A model generated the notes under the pieces. That model worked only from the letters and a program-made list of their open reading frames with translations, was not told where the DNA came from and did no database searches. From Pohlia nutans (taxonomy: Eukaryota; Streptophyta; Bryopsida; Bryales; Mniaceae): a stretch of DNA of 64,000 bases. Where the stretch lies: NCBI GenBank assembly GCA_022496805.1, contig CM040096.1, positions 10,355,501 to 10,419,500 on the forward strand, given 5' to 3'. Both the position numbers and the translations under genes were made by a program. Of this stretch, positions 10,796-23,198 are shown one piece after another. Position 1 is the stretch's first letter, and each line of letters opens with the position of its first letter.

Positions 10796-11690
10796 CGTTA
10801 TATGCATAAAAAAACTTGCACTGACGTTTTATACACTATATTTTATACTAATATTACTTTTCTATTTATAGTGGCTACTTTACATTTGGATCAAATTTAA
10901 TACAAATTAATTACTTTATGTTAAAAAGGGACACATATCATGTTGCGCTTGATTGTAACCTCTTAAAATGTGACATGAAAATTAAACAATGAACACAATT
11001 GATTCGAAAGTGTTTATCAAAACATCTTGTACATCAAAAAGATGATTTGGTATTGAATTTGAATTTATGTACTCCTAATTTTATTGGGCCTTGCCTTTTA
11101 ACCAGAGATTGTTCATAGTGTTCAAAAAAATCACTTTTGCTAATATAGCCCTTTTTACACTATTAGGTTTTGATTTGGGATATTTGGACTTAGGGTTTTA
11201 GTGTTCTACCTATTTTGACTGTCTTAGTGTCAAGGTTTCTGTTGCGGCTATCTTCATTCTTTTCTTGTGGCGCTCTTTTGTTTGCAAGATCTTGATTTTT
11301 TTGGAATAATTTTTGTTTGAGTTTCGAGAAAAGAAAATTGTAAGAAAAAATCAAAAAAATACCACCATGGCCTTTGTATCTACCAAGACCTTGTTTTATT
11401 TTTATGATGACATCAATGTACATGTTCGAGCTTACACCTATGACGTTTGGGGACTCAGATGTAAATTAGTGTGGAATTTTGAAATAGTGCATACCACACA
11501 ACGTCGATGTCCGTCTTCGGATGAGGTCGTCCGCTGTCCGTCTGCTGTCCGTCGTCGTTCGTCCGTCATCGTCCGTCCCCCGTCGTTGTCATCGTCGTCA
11601 CTTAGGGTTTTACCAACGCCACTCACACAGTGAAAGTGGCACTTCTTCCCCGTTGTCGAAGAAGCTCGACCAGACCTTGCACTCTCACTC
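10796..11690. other. Upstream region of the CstF77 gene; no gene seen
   Basis: AT-rich to about 11460, then CG-rich with repeated CGTCGTCCGTC-like wording near 11505-11600 that reads as runs of short frames on both strands. This change in composition probably marks the promoter and leader of the gene that starts downstream. I do not see a clear TATA box. Confidence 0.4.
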
Positions 11691-11695
11691 TCGAC

Positions 11696-11749
11696 ATGTC
11701 GTCGGACGGCATGACGTCGCCCTGTAGGAGAAGAAGCAGCGGCATCTGA
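11696..11749 (+). other. Upstream open reading frame in the CstF77 leader
   Basis: An ATG at 11696 opens a 17-codon frame (MSSDGMTSPC...) that stops at 11747-11749, in the same frame as the main start at 11810. If the leader is unspliced here, ribosomes would meet this frame first, so it could lower translation of the main protein. Alternatively it is the true N-terminus with a small unrecognised intron. Confidence 0.35.
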
Positions 11750-11809
11750 GGCCTTATTCTACTCCTGCGAGTTTTGGCCGTCAGCTGAACGGGTGGGGAG
11801 GAGCTGGCC

Positions 11810-14800
11810 ATGATGATAGGCGAGGACAGTCCCGGCGTGGTTTCATTGCCGGTGGAAGACGGCAATGCCACGCCCGCGGGGTCGCCAGTGCCCGCGCTCG
11901 GGCCATCGTCTTCGCTGTCTCCATCGCCATCGCCGGGAGCACCTTCACCGGTCGTAGTGTCTGAGGAAGCTTCAGTAGGAGATGGAGTTCTTTCGATTGA
12001 CGAAGCGCAACTTGCGTCTGTGGCGCCGAACGGCGGGGCTTCCAACATGTCGAACAACGTGAGTTAATTGGCTGTTCTTTATTTTACTTGAGCTCGTGAT
12101 TTTGTTCTTTTAATGTGAAAGGGAATCTTGGATTTTTTGTGAATTTTATGAGTTTTGTGCGGATTCTGAAATATCAAAATTACTGAACGAGCTGGAGGTG
12201 TGCGTAAACAATTGTGTTGATTAGCTGTTGTGTGTGCTTTTTCCTGGTTTGTTTTTGGTGGTAGTAGCAGCGCTCACGGTCCTTTTATTTTACTAGTGCT
12301 TGTGAATTTTAATAATTTTGTGCGGATTCTGCAATACAAAAGTCACTGAACGAGCTGGAGGTGTGCGTAAACAATTGTGTTAATGAGCTGGTGTGTGTGT
12401 GTTTGTTTTTGGTTGTGGTAGGAGCGGCGCGCACGGGAGGCAGTTGAAGCAAATCCGTATGATGTGGATGCCTGGAATGGACTTTGTAACGAAGCTCAAG
12501 TAAGAGATCTGATCCTCTCTTTGTCAATTTGAGAAACTGGCGAAATATGCAGTTTATAATTTTTTTGAAAGCTTTGTAGTTGTCTAGTTTCAGAGCATGG
12601 ACACATTGGAGATTTAATGGTTGTGCTACAGAAATGTACAGCGTGCCAGCTTCGATGTTTATGTGTTGGTGAGATGTAGTTTATTTGAGGGACAATTCGT
12701 ACGTCGTTTTTCATTTGATGAGATTTTGGACGTGACAATCACTCGAATTGTGTATCGGAGCAGACGAAGGCGATTGGAGTTGCTGCACCAATTTACGAGG
12801 AGTTGCTTTCCACGTTTCCAACATCGGTACAGTTACCATGCATCTGTCGTGTCCGAAGTCTTCGTTTTACTAATCGAACACTTGAGAGAGATGATCAGCA
12901 GCAAGAATTGGCAGAGAATGAACCTTAGAATTGCACACATAACCCAGCAGAAGTGCACTTGCAGCTATTTGTTCCGGGAGTGTTGGAGATTAGATGAGAC
13001 TCACAAATGTTTATCTGCAGGCGAAGTTCTGGAGACTTTATGTGGAAGCTCAACTGGCAGCAAACGATGATGATGCTGTCAAGCAGATTTTTAGTCGATG
13101 TCTACTTCAGTGTTTGCATGTGGACCTCTGGTTAGTTCTGTTTTCGATTTTCCCCATCACTTGAGTGAAGTCTAATTCTGAAATCCCTGTAAGAAATGTA
13201 CCCTACTTCATTAAGTTTCAAGGTGTATGACGAGTGATGATGTTGGTAGATGAACAATTGTTATTGGCTGTGAACTAGGTCAGACCAACACTTAGCATTG
13301 CCTGTCTTGACGTCGTTCCGCTGTTTTGAGAATCTACCTTCTAAATTTCTCAGCCATACCTCTCGTTGGCGCACCTCGGTTTGCTAGGATAGTTTGGTAT
13401 GGCCAATCCCTGAGTGTCTTCTGTTCTAATTGCTCTTAGAAGTCCAAGTTAAAATTGAACTGTTGAGCAGCCCAAACCATGGAAATGAATATCATTAATA
13501 TCTGTATGGTGTTTCTTGCAATCCTGCAATAAGGGGACAGTGAAGTATTTGATTTGACGGTGGTACAGGAGAGCATATCTTCGGTATATGCGGAAGGTGA
13601 ATGACAATAGAGGTCCCGAAGGGCGCGATGAGATGAAGAAAGCATTTGAGTTTATGCTTGGCCATATTGGTGTGTTTTTCATCCTTGGGAATCTTGCTGT
13701 TTCCTTTTTGTCAGTCATCTGAATGTAGTTGATTATGCTGTTTCCAGTTCTGTTATGGCAATGTTATTAGGGTGACGTACTGTAGGATATCCTGACCAGA
13801 AAAATATGTGGATGTGAAACAGGGTTTGATATAAATGCAGGTCCCGTTTGGCTTGAATATATTTCATTTCTGAAAGCTGCTCCGGTAAGTTCATAGTTGT
13901 CTATGAGTGGCTTGATTGTGTTATTTGGTTCTTTTTAACTCCTCTCGTTTCTTCCGCCGTTCTTGAGAGGTGGCTGTGAGATTTATTTGTGGTTTCTTGT
14001 TTCTTCCGATGTAGGGATTTTAGCTACCTCACAAATCTGATCTTGTTACTGGATTAATGTGGATGAGCAGGCCGTGACTCCTCAAGAAGAGTCATTCAGG
14101 ATGACGTCAGTGCGTAAGGCTTATCAGAAGGCTATTTTGGCGCCTGTCCATCTGGTTGAGCAGATTTGGAAGGAATATGAAAGTTTTGAGAATTCCGTCA
14201 GCCGTGCCCTGGTTGGCTGCTTGCCCTTTAATCAGAGTCAGAGTCTAGGAGTGAAACAGCCACCAATTGTGATGCACTTATGGGGTTCAATAAAATTGAA
14301 TTTTCAAATGGCCATCCTTTGTCTGGGTTGTACATGCTTCAATATGGGATATACTATGGCTTGTCAGGGTGGTGGTATGAGTATGTCTTGTCAACCAGAG
14401 CGCCAGATTTTTTTGTGAATTGTGGATGATTCATTCTCTGTGCAGTTTATGAATGCTTTGTGGTCCTGCTTTTGAAGATTGTATAACTTGTCTTTGTATC
14501 TCAATGACTCTCGGCTGAGTATTTTTCACCTTTATCTTGCGTATTTGCACAAGTTTGTTGCTCTTAATGGACGAACGCACGTGTACTTGCTGCTTGGTGG
14601 TGGCAAGCTCAATGTTGCGCCAGCAAATGATTGAAGCTCAAGCAGACTGATTCAGGAGCTTCAATGGTGTCGGTTGAGTGTATCTAAGGGCTGAATCGCA
14701 CTGTCTATGCAGGCAAAGGGCCTTTTGGCAGAGTATCAACCTAAGCATTTCAGTGCCAGGGCTGTTTATAGGGAGCGCAAGAAGTACTGTGATCGTATTG

Positions 14801-17800
14801 ATACAAACATGCTTGCAGTGCCTCCTACGGGCTCGTACAAAGCAAGTTTCATTCCCTGACTCCTTAATTCTGCTTCCACACTGGTTACTCTTCATTGATT
14901 CCATCAATTTGTCACCATGTCTATTTGTATTGTGCTTGGAGTTATTGATCTGCAACCCAGAGATCCATCATGGTGAGACTGGCTGTTGAAGTTGACATTG
15001 CGATTTTCAAATTTGGTGTTGGATTTGAGTGACCATGTGGAACATCTGAATGCTCCTGGAGAGTTTGCAATTGTAATTGGTTCTTAATCTTCTTCACCGA
15101 GTAAGAGGTGCTTGTCTACTCGGTGGGAGATTCTGTGCAATATTTATTGAACTTTTAGGTTCCACAGGAATCAGCCATGGAAACTCTATATTTCATCTTA
15201 AACTTTCTAGTGTTCTCCAGTTGTATTTGCATGCCGTTGCCTCCTTGTGAACTTTCTCAAACCACATCTTCTGCAGTTCTTAATGTTGTACCTGCCGTGT
15301 GCTTGTACCATTCAAGATTCTAGATTTATGCTTTCTTTTCTTCGATTTGCCATTGGTGTATGGTTTGTTATTGTGCATTTTCTATTTCTGTTCAATATTT
15401 TGTGTGTACAGCTGACCAGATGTGATATATTACATTGTCATACATTTTTTAGGAAGTCCTCTCAAGGCAGCTGATCGCTGATTACATTTTAGTCTCTGCT
15501 GATTTACTACTTTCTTGCCGCTCTTTTTTTTTGGAGTGATTTATTCCTTGACTGAGTGTTGTGATGAGGTCGTGGTGTAGAGTCTGACATGGTTTGTAGC
15601 GTGCTTGTATTCAGGAAGAGCAGCAGTGCATAGCTTGGAAGCAGTTATTGACCTTTGAGAAGTAAGATACTTCTTGTGGACAAATATTTGCAAGCTTACA
15701 TGTGGAGTTGAGGCTTTGCAGTCGCGAAATCGTGGATGTGGAGTCATAAGAGTTGACTTTTTCGTCTTTGTAACTGCTCATTGTTTTGAAGCAAGCATCA
15801 AGCTCTAACAGATTCATGTTGATATGCTTTCTCATCTTGTAGTCTGGAAATGACATTGTGCACGTCTGAGTGTGGCTTTAGTACATGCCTTAGCTCAGAG
15901 TTCTTTTAAAATATCATCAGCTGCGAGTATACATGAATAGTTTCATTGAAAATTGAAAAAACTGAATTTTTCCAGGGGTAATCCTCAACGACTGGATCCA
16001 GTAGGGTTGACCAAGCATGTGGCCTTCACGTATGAGCAGGTAATCTGTCTGATCCTAGTAAGTTTTGTTGATTTGCTCCAAAGAGAACTCTAAAAGCTAA
16101 TCTAATCATGTTAATTCGTAGTGGACATGCCAGGTACATGTAATGTTCTTATTCATGTGAAAGACAGTGTCCATGAGCATGATCTGATTTAAATACTCAA
16201 CAAAGTAGGGTTCTATTTTCTAATTTCGGGTGTTTATGCAGTGTTTGATGTATCTTTATCATTATCCAGACATCTGGTATGACTATGCCTCTTGGCATGC
16301 TCAAAATGGGTCAGCTGATTCTGCGGCTGTAATATTTCAGCGAGCATTGACAGCTCTACCAGGTATACCTTTACTTCTTTTATTATGATTGGTGTGGCCC
16401 CGGACCGTTAGCGCCCGTTGAACTTTCCCAGTTAAACTTCTCTTCAACTCAATCCAATTGGTCTATTTATGACCCAATGTGGGAAACGAACAAAATAGAC
16501 CCTTAGAAATCGAAAATCAGTCAGACAATAAACAGCTGTTTCATTTATAGTTACTGATTATTGCGTTAGGTTAAGATTTTGTTTTACTTTTTTTTTTATG
16601 TATGGTTTGCACAAGTTGAACCAATTCTTGCCATTGAATAGGTTCATCTCAAGAGTATCGTTGCCAGCGAGTTTGTGAAGGGTGTCGTAACTTAATCTGT
16701 TATTCAAGAGTACAGTAGCGCCAGAATGTGAGTATAGTGATTATTTGGAGTCCAGGTTGAGTGATTCTATCCATACAGCTTATTGACATTTATTGAGAAA
16801 CTTCTGTTGTGAATTACAGATACGGGAGTATTACATTATGCCTATGCTGAATTCGAAGAAGCTCGGGGTGGAATCAAGGTTAGTTGAAAACTGTGTCGGA
16901 CTCTTTTTTTTTGTTCATTGGATACGGGTTGGTTTTTAATAGGGCAACAAGCTGTTGAAAGTGTGTTTCATTCAAGACCTACGGGAAGCTTGTGGGTTGG
17001 ACGCCAGAAACTTAAATGTGTTTTTGATTGGGCCAGGAAGCCAAGGCAGTGTATGAGACGCTCATCAAGAATGGCACAACGGCCAACGCTTTAGCATACA
17101 TTCAGGTACTTGGTCTGGTTATCATAAATATTTAAACCTTAAAGGCCCAACTGACCTCTGTGGGGTTGATGGATGATTATTTTCATCCATATCTCCTTCC
17201 TCATGAACCTATTCATCATGAAACATTTTTTAGAGATACTTCATCAAGTTGTCCTATCCAACAGTTGGATTTGGTGGTATTAGAGTACATACTTCTCTAA
17301 AATTACAAACGTATAAGTATGTGAAATTTTGACCAAGCTAAAATTGCATTGACTTTAGTTCAAAAGTGACCACGCAAAAATGAGGTCATAGATTTTAAAG
17401 AACACCAAAATTTCAAAAAATCACCATGTCAAGAGTGTCTCATATCAAATCCGATTCAACATTTTTTACTCAAAAAATTATTAATATTTTGTTTGTAATC
17501 AAATTTAGAAGGAGTTTTTATTTTTCACTTTCAAATTTTATAATAAAATATTGATGATAGCATTGGTGAATCTAACCATACAGATGGAATCTAAAATTCA
17601 AAATCTACAACTTTCATTTGTATATCAATTCCAAAATATTCTTCCAAACAATACTTTATAATTGTTTTTCTCAAATTGTCAATTCCAGGGACACCTTGTG
17701 ACCCTTTAGGGGTTAATGGTTTGCAGCAAGAATACCTTCAATCCAGGCTACGAAGAATATGGCCTCCGTCCTCAAGTTTAGCAGTAATTACAAATTCCAA

Positions 17801-20800
17801 AGATGACTGGAAGAATTCGTGCTTTGCTAATTGTTAATACTTCGAAGTGGTGCAGTTGATGCGCTTTGTGAGGAGAACAGAAGGAATTGAAGCAGCCCGC
17901 AAAATCTTTATGGAAGCTCGCAAATCTCCTGCTTGCACATATCATGTCTATGTGGCATCCGCTACCATGGAGCTTTGTGTTGATAAAGATCCTAAGGTAG
18001 TACGACCTTGAATACTATTGGAAGGGATCATCACTTTCGGACAGAAGTTATATTTCATCAGTGAATGCATTACATATCTATGTTTTGCAGTGCAATAACC
18101 AATTAGTCTATCTAGTTTAGGAACATCATTAGAATTAGGCTCACAATTGCTCACTATTGCTTTGTCTTGTGGGTCCCACAAATGGGGTATCCCCCATTTC
18201 TAGGAGAAATTGTATCTCGGTGACAGCAGGTTGTTTGTTTACACTAATGTGGCTTCTTGTGCTGTAGGTGGCTCGAAATATCTTTGAACTAGGGCTGAAG
18301 AAGTACATTCATGAACCTCCATATGTTTTAGAGTGAGTACAAATCACACAAGATGCTGATTGCCTGCCGTGATTTGTAGTCAGAGAATTGCAAAGCTGCT
18401 TAAAAGTTCTCAGTATTTTAGAGATGGTACCTTTAGCTCCATCTTTGGAAGGAAAGCTGACTGATGCTTTCTGTCCTCATTTCTCTTACTCAGATATGCG
18501 GATTTTCTCTGTCGTATGAACGATGAGCGGAATGTACGGGTGCTTTTTGAGCGTGCTCTAAGTGTACTCCCTGCTGAAGAGTCTGCGGAGGTATAAACTC
18601 TTATCTGTTGTGGAATTTTAATTGTTCAGAAAATGTAGTGTCATTAAAACATTCTTATTGGATATTTGAAGACGTCAGAGATTGACGAGTCTTCATTGGG
18701 ACAGGTTTGGAATCGGTTTTTGGCTTTTGAGCAAACTTATGGAGATCTTGCCAGCACTCTGAAGGTATGTTGTCCAATAATCTCCTGTAGATAATAAGGT
18801 TTTCCATTCTTTCTTAACATCAGGTTTTGTATTTTAATTCTTGGTTTTATGGTTCACGCCAGGTTTCTGTGTCTCTGATCGTCCCAGTCATTGTCGAACT
18901 TCTGCATTTAGCTATCTATTTTAAGTTCATATTGTCATGATAGGTTGGTAGATTGACTCGTAGATCATTTCGTTGGATTAATCAGTTGGTTGGGTCCATG
19001 TCTGGATTGTTTCCAGGTCGAGCAGCGGCGAAAGGAAGCTCTGTCACAAATTGGGGACGATGGTGCACTCGCAGCGGAACCTTCGCTGCAGCGGCTCATC
19101 AGCAGATACCGCTTCCTTGACCTTTGGCCATGTTCATCCTTCGATCTCGATCACATGTCTCGTCAACAGGTACACTCTTATTGTATAAGAATTTCTATTT
19201 AAATAGCATTAATGCTTGCAGAGTTATTTTCTTAGGATACAACTGTCAGGTGACCGGCTTTCCTGACTTTTTCCTTAACGGTTCAAGTATTGATTGGAGA
19301 AGGGTGCAAAATTTGCAGATGCTTACTTCGTCTACGAATTCTATATTGCAGTTGATGGCTTCACCTATGACTTGATATGTTTCTTATCTGCAGATGGCTG
19401 TTCATAAGGTATCGTCAAAGTTGGAGAAGTCTAATGCAACCCAAGGAAACCGAGACCCTGGACCTCCAGGTAAAGGTTGCTTGTCCTCTTCTGTAGAATG
19501 CAAGTCTGGAAACTGTGTCTTGGTAAATCTGTTGCCATCGGATGACTTCTTGAATATCTCTTCGATCCTTTTGACTTTTTTCTAATCTATTTATCTATCT
19601 GAAGCAGCTGAAAGGAATTCATCAGCAGGAGCAGGAGCAGGAGCAGGGAACACAGCTTCCAATGTTAATATTGTTCGACCTGACATTCAAGCTATGGTGG
19701 TATATGATCCTCGGCAAGGATTTGGTATGCTGCTTGTCTGGTCACTGTTGGTCTCGTGCTGATATTTGAAGATGCATTTACTCTGGAAATATGAAGTCAA
19801 AGAATGCGACTCTGCTTATGACAGGGTTTATTGGTTGCCTTGCAGGAGTTATCACCCAAGGGCAAGCAGTAGGACCTATGCAACCTGTTGCAAGGATGGG
19901 TGCCGGCATGCAGTTTGGACCCCCGTTGTTGGGATTGCATCCGGCTGCACCACAGCTTTTACAAGGTTTTAATCGTGTCCAAATTTGTTACAAGAAGCTG
20001 GATCTGTTTCTTTCGTGTTTCATATAATATTACTTTCCCCCAAATCTGGAATACCGAGTATTTAGGCTTAGCGAGGGGCTGTTCCTATGGAGGTCATTTT
20101 TGAATGCCACATTATATCGAGAATTCAGTGTTGTCGTTACGTATATTGTATCAGCCAACAATTTATTCGCGTGTAATGTATTTAATGACGCTGCTGAAGG
20201 ATGTCTGCTTTGGTGTCGCAGGCGCAGTTCCAATGATGGCCAGTGGAGGCGTTCCTATGCAACCAATGCATCCACCTCCGCCTGCAGGGCCCCGACCGCC
20301 TCCACTGCCACCAGGGCGTCCACCTGGTGAAGGTGGTGGAAATAAACCACTTGAAGATGCCTTGAAATTTCTGCCTCCCTCTCTTGGGTCTTTTCTTACT
20401 CGCCTACCAAGAGCAGTTAGTGGTAAGGATCTCACGCTTATTCTCGACTTATAAAAGATTTTCTTAGTCTTCTGAATTATCTGTTCAGACTTTTCCTCTT
20501 CACTTTACCTTTGGGTTTTCATTAAAGTTACACTGTGTCAGGTATTTTAAGAAAACATTAGAAAGAGAAAATTTCCTACGATTCATTTGAGGTCTTCCTA
20601 TGATCATACAAAGGCCTCTCCAATTCTAATCTTAAACTCTGAATTCTAGTTGGCCTGATTTGAAAGTGAAACTGCTTTTCATCCTCAACTTTGAAGACTA
20701 GATTTCCAGGTTTCAAATCAAGGAAGAATTCATTTTAAGGTATGAAACAGAACTAAGAATATGACATTGGTCTTTGAGATACTGAAGGCGACATTTGTTA

Positions 20801-21904
20801 TTTTTACAGGGCCTTATCCAGATGCCGACACAGTTATGGCGTACCTGCTGCAAACAGACCTTCAAGCAATGATGCAAGAAGAGGGCCTTACAGCACAGAC
20901 TACCTCTGCAAGGCCTGCAAGCCCTGCCGTGGGTGGGGACAGACATGGTGCTAACCAAAGTCAAGAAAGAAACAACACTAATACTAGGACCAACTATAGT
21001 AATCAATCAGCTCCTGAAGGAAGAAATGCGGCTGGTTCAAATTCTCGACAATCACGGCTTCCACCCAAAAGGAAAGATCCTGAAAGTAAGTTCTCCTGCC
21101 AGTTAACCTGAAGTTACCTCAACGTCATTTTCATCATGGGCAAGTTGATATTGTTTCAATGATTAGAGTGATGTTAGATTGACATTGCATTTAACATTGT
21201 TAGATTGACTTGAGTCATACATTGTTACATTGACTTTGAATCATACATTAGTATGACGTTATCCTCTGTAACTTTTAACTCCCATCATTTTTCTAATGTC
21301 AGAATAATCTTCCTAACCCGCATATCAAAAAGTTCCCCCATTAGATTGACATAATGATTAATGGTAATTTAATGTTAACCTATTAGGATGTCAGATCAAT
21401 ATTAACATAATGTTAAATTAATGTCAAGTTAATGTTTATTTAATGTTATCTTAACAACCACTAATGTAGTTAGTGTCAATGACACAGACATCACACTAAC
21501 ATTGAGTTAACACCATTTACATCACAGAAACATTAATTCAACATTATCTCAATATGAAGACTACATGAATCTAATGCCTATTAACTTAACATTATAAGTT
21601 GTATTATCTAATGGAGGGGTCTTTGAAATGCGGTTTTTCTTTCTTACTTAGCTTTTCAGTCATAGCCACGAGGGACTCATTTTCTGATTTGCATGTCCGT
21701 GGTTATGTCTCTATTACAAATTTCTTGTATTTAGGAGGGGAAGACGACGAAGAGACGCCTGGGCCACAGAATCGACCACCTCCACGCGATGTTTTTAGGT
21801 TGCGGCAGCTTCAGCGTGCTCGTGGTGGTTCCTCAATGCAATCAGGTTCCACCTCAGGTAACAGCGGTGCCTTCAGTGGTGATATTTCGGGTAGTTCTGA
21901 GTAG
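11810..21904 (+). CDS. CSTF77: Cleavage stimulation factor 77 kDa subunit (suppressor of forked), 24 exons
   Basis: This is the scaffold of the cleavage stimulation factor, which bridges other 3'-processing subunits during nuclear pre-mRNA polyadenylation. My exons: 11810-12058, 12422-12499, 12764-12826, 13021-13130, 13569-13669, 13823-13884, 14071-14211, 14713-14841, 15615-15661, 15976-16039, 16242-16362, 16820-16878, 17037-17105, 17856-17996, 18268-18332, 18494-18590, 18705-18764, 19017-19169, 19394-19469, 19608-19724, 19846-19965, 20222-20422, 20810-21085, 21735-21904. They total 2769 bases and 922 residues with all phases matching. HAT repeats span about 84-603 (for example APIYEELLSTFPTS, VWLEYISFLKAAP, YHYPDIWYDYASWHA, ARKSPACTYHVYVA, VWNRFLAFEQTYGDLAS). 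A proline-rich hinge lies in exon 22, and the conserved DVFRLRQLQRARG at 885-897. Residues 1-83 are a serine-proline-rich extension I do not recognise. Exon 1 and the start codon are the least certain parts. Confidence 0.93.
12139..12437 (+). repeat. Duplication inside CstF77 intron 1 covering the 3' splice site
   Basis: About 135 bases at 12139-12279 recur at 12301-12437. Both contain TGTGCGGATTCTG, ACTGAACGAGCTGGAGGTG and a GTTTGTTTTTGGT tract before an AG. The second copy ends at the real acceptor (TAG before GAGCGGCGCGCACGG). The first ends at a decayed version, GTAGTAG before CAGCGCTCACGG. Confidence 0.75.
14842..14847 (+). other. GC-type 5' splice site of CstF77 intron 8
   Basis: Exon 8 ends ...TACAAA and the intron starts GCAAGT, the usual form of a GC-AG intron. 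The join to GAAGAGCAGCAG at 15615 preserves frame and the conserved PPTG-x-x-K-E-E order known from the Arabidopsis protein, so no GT site is needed. Confidence 0.8.
17132..17716. mobile_element. TTAA element, family A (copy 2), in CstF77 intron 13
   Basis: TTAA flanks both sides. The left end is worn (ACCTTAAAGGCCC) and the right end is ACCCTTTAGGGG. The interior aligns with the copies at 6862 and 22138 along its length, and this is the only uninterrupted one. It lies in the same orientation as those copies, between exons 13 and 14. Confidence 0.85.
21130..21600. repeat. Degenerate AATGTTA-type repeat in the last CstF77 intron
   Basis: Intron 23 is largely diverged short units near TTAATGTTA or ACATTGACTT. 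The wording resembles the CAATGTTGA array at 590-1170, though the period is less regular. Confidence 0.6.
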
Positions 21905-22137
21905 CATTTCTCATGATCTGAGGTGTACGAAATTTCTTAGTTTTTTAATTATAATTTCACTATCAAAGTGAGTTGCAACATCTCTGGTGTAGCCATGTTA
22001 TTCATCCTTTTCTCCTGTCATCAAAGCAGAATTTGTAACCTTTCCTTTTACGATCCATAAAATCTATCTCTAACTTACATTGGCAAAGAAATTAGGAGTT
22101 TCAATAGGGCATTATGTTTTTCCATTATTGTATTTGT
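21905..22137 (+). other. Probable 3' untranslated region of CstF77
   Basis: The sequence after the stop codon is U-rich and contains an AATAAA-like CATAAAATC near 22057. I cannot fix the polyadenylation site. Confidence 0.4.
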
Positions 22138-22405
22138 TTAACCCCTAAATGTCACAGCGTACAGTTTCTGGACGACTAATAGATTCAAACTCACCCTATG
22201 TTCTCATCAATGCTTGGATGAAAGTCATCCAATTTTTTGGAGATACTTCACCAAGTTGTTGTCCTATCCAATGGTTGAATTTGATGATACTAGAGTATAT
22301 ATTTTTCTAAAATTACAAATGTAAAAGTATGTCAAGTTGTTGACCAAGCCAAAGTTGCATTTATTTTCAGTTCAAAAGTGGCCTTGCAAAAATGAGGTCA
22401 TAGAT

Positions 22406-23198
22406 TTAACCCTTTAACGTCCCAATTCAACACTGATTTCGGAGATGCATTACAAAATGTTTGATGAATACCGTACCAAGAAGGCAGGGTCGGCACTTTT
22501 GTGTCGAATAATTAATAAAAGTTCAAAAAGTGGAGGTCGGCACTTTCAAAAACAATTATTAAAAATTCGGCTATTACTAACTAACATTGAATTTTACTAG
22601 CGGCTAAATGTTTTCTTTTGTTTTTTGTCTACGATTTTTGTTGACTTCATTTTTGTTGATTTCGACAAAATACTTGATAAATTTATTTATTTTTTCGGCA
22701 TTTTTTTGGGGAATTATTTTCTGCCGACCCTGCCTTCCTGGTACGGTAACAAAAATGGAGTTGATGTACAAAGCTAAGTTGTAATTGTCAATGTGAAGAT
22801 CGCATCTGTACGGTTGGATTTATCATGTTTTTTATTAATAAATTGTAATTCAATTTTCAAGATTTTCTTTTGAAATTCAATTAAAAATCCCCAAATTAAC
22901 CAAAAAAAATTAAAAGTTGTTGTAATGAAATTGGAATAACATGCACTACAAGATGGTATGATTTACATTATTTGATTCTACTTATTTTGGAAAATCATGT
23001 TTAAGGTCTCATTTTTTTGAACTAAGAATTAAACTTACCCTAAACCAATTTTGTTGTTTAAAAAAAAATCACAATATCTTATTTTGAAGATCCATACCAT
23101 ACAAATGATAGTCAACTAGCACAAGAACCATTTGGATGGATGAAAATTGTCCATGTATGTACGTCCATCATGTGGATACAAGTGCGTCAAAGGGTTAA
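22406..23198. mobile_element. TTAA element, family D, nested in family A
   Basis: TTAA flanks both sides, with ends CCCTTTAACGTCC and GTGCGTCAAAGGG. The unfilled site is seen in copy 1 as GATTTAAGAGACAC, matching GATTTAA...TTAAGGAACAC here. The mini-hairpin GTCCATCATGTGGAT (23163-23177) lies exactly 17 bases inside the right end. A third element sits inside it at 22469-22748. Confidence 0.87.
22469..22748. mobile_element. Inverted-repeat element with TACCGTACC ends, third nesting level
   Basis: The left end TACCGTACCAAGAAGGCAGG and the complement of the right end TACCGTACCAGGAAGGCAGG agree over about 27 bases. It is inside the family D element, itself inside a family A element. Related ends occur at 26692-26913, 41911-42113 and 56070-56251. 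Confidence 0.8.

Noticed and set aside
11623..12057. 144-codon minus-strand frame over CstF77 exon 1
   Set aside because: Antisense shadow of a coding exon whose plus-strand splice sites and frame fit the rest of the gene.
20104..20454. 116-codon frame treated as an intronless gene
   Set aside because: It is CstF77 exon 22 (20222-20422) read with flanking intron on both sides.
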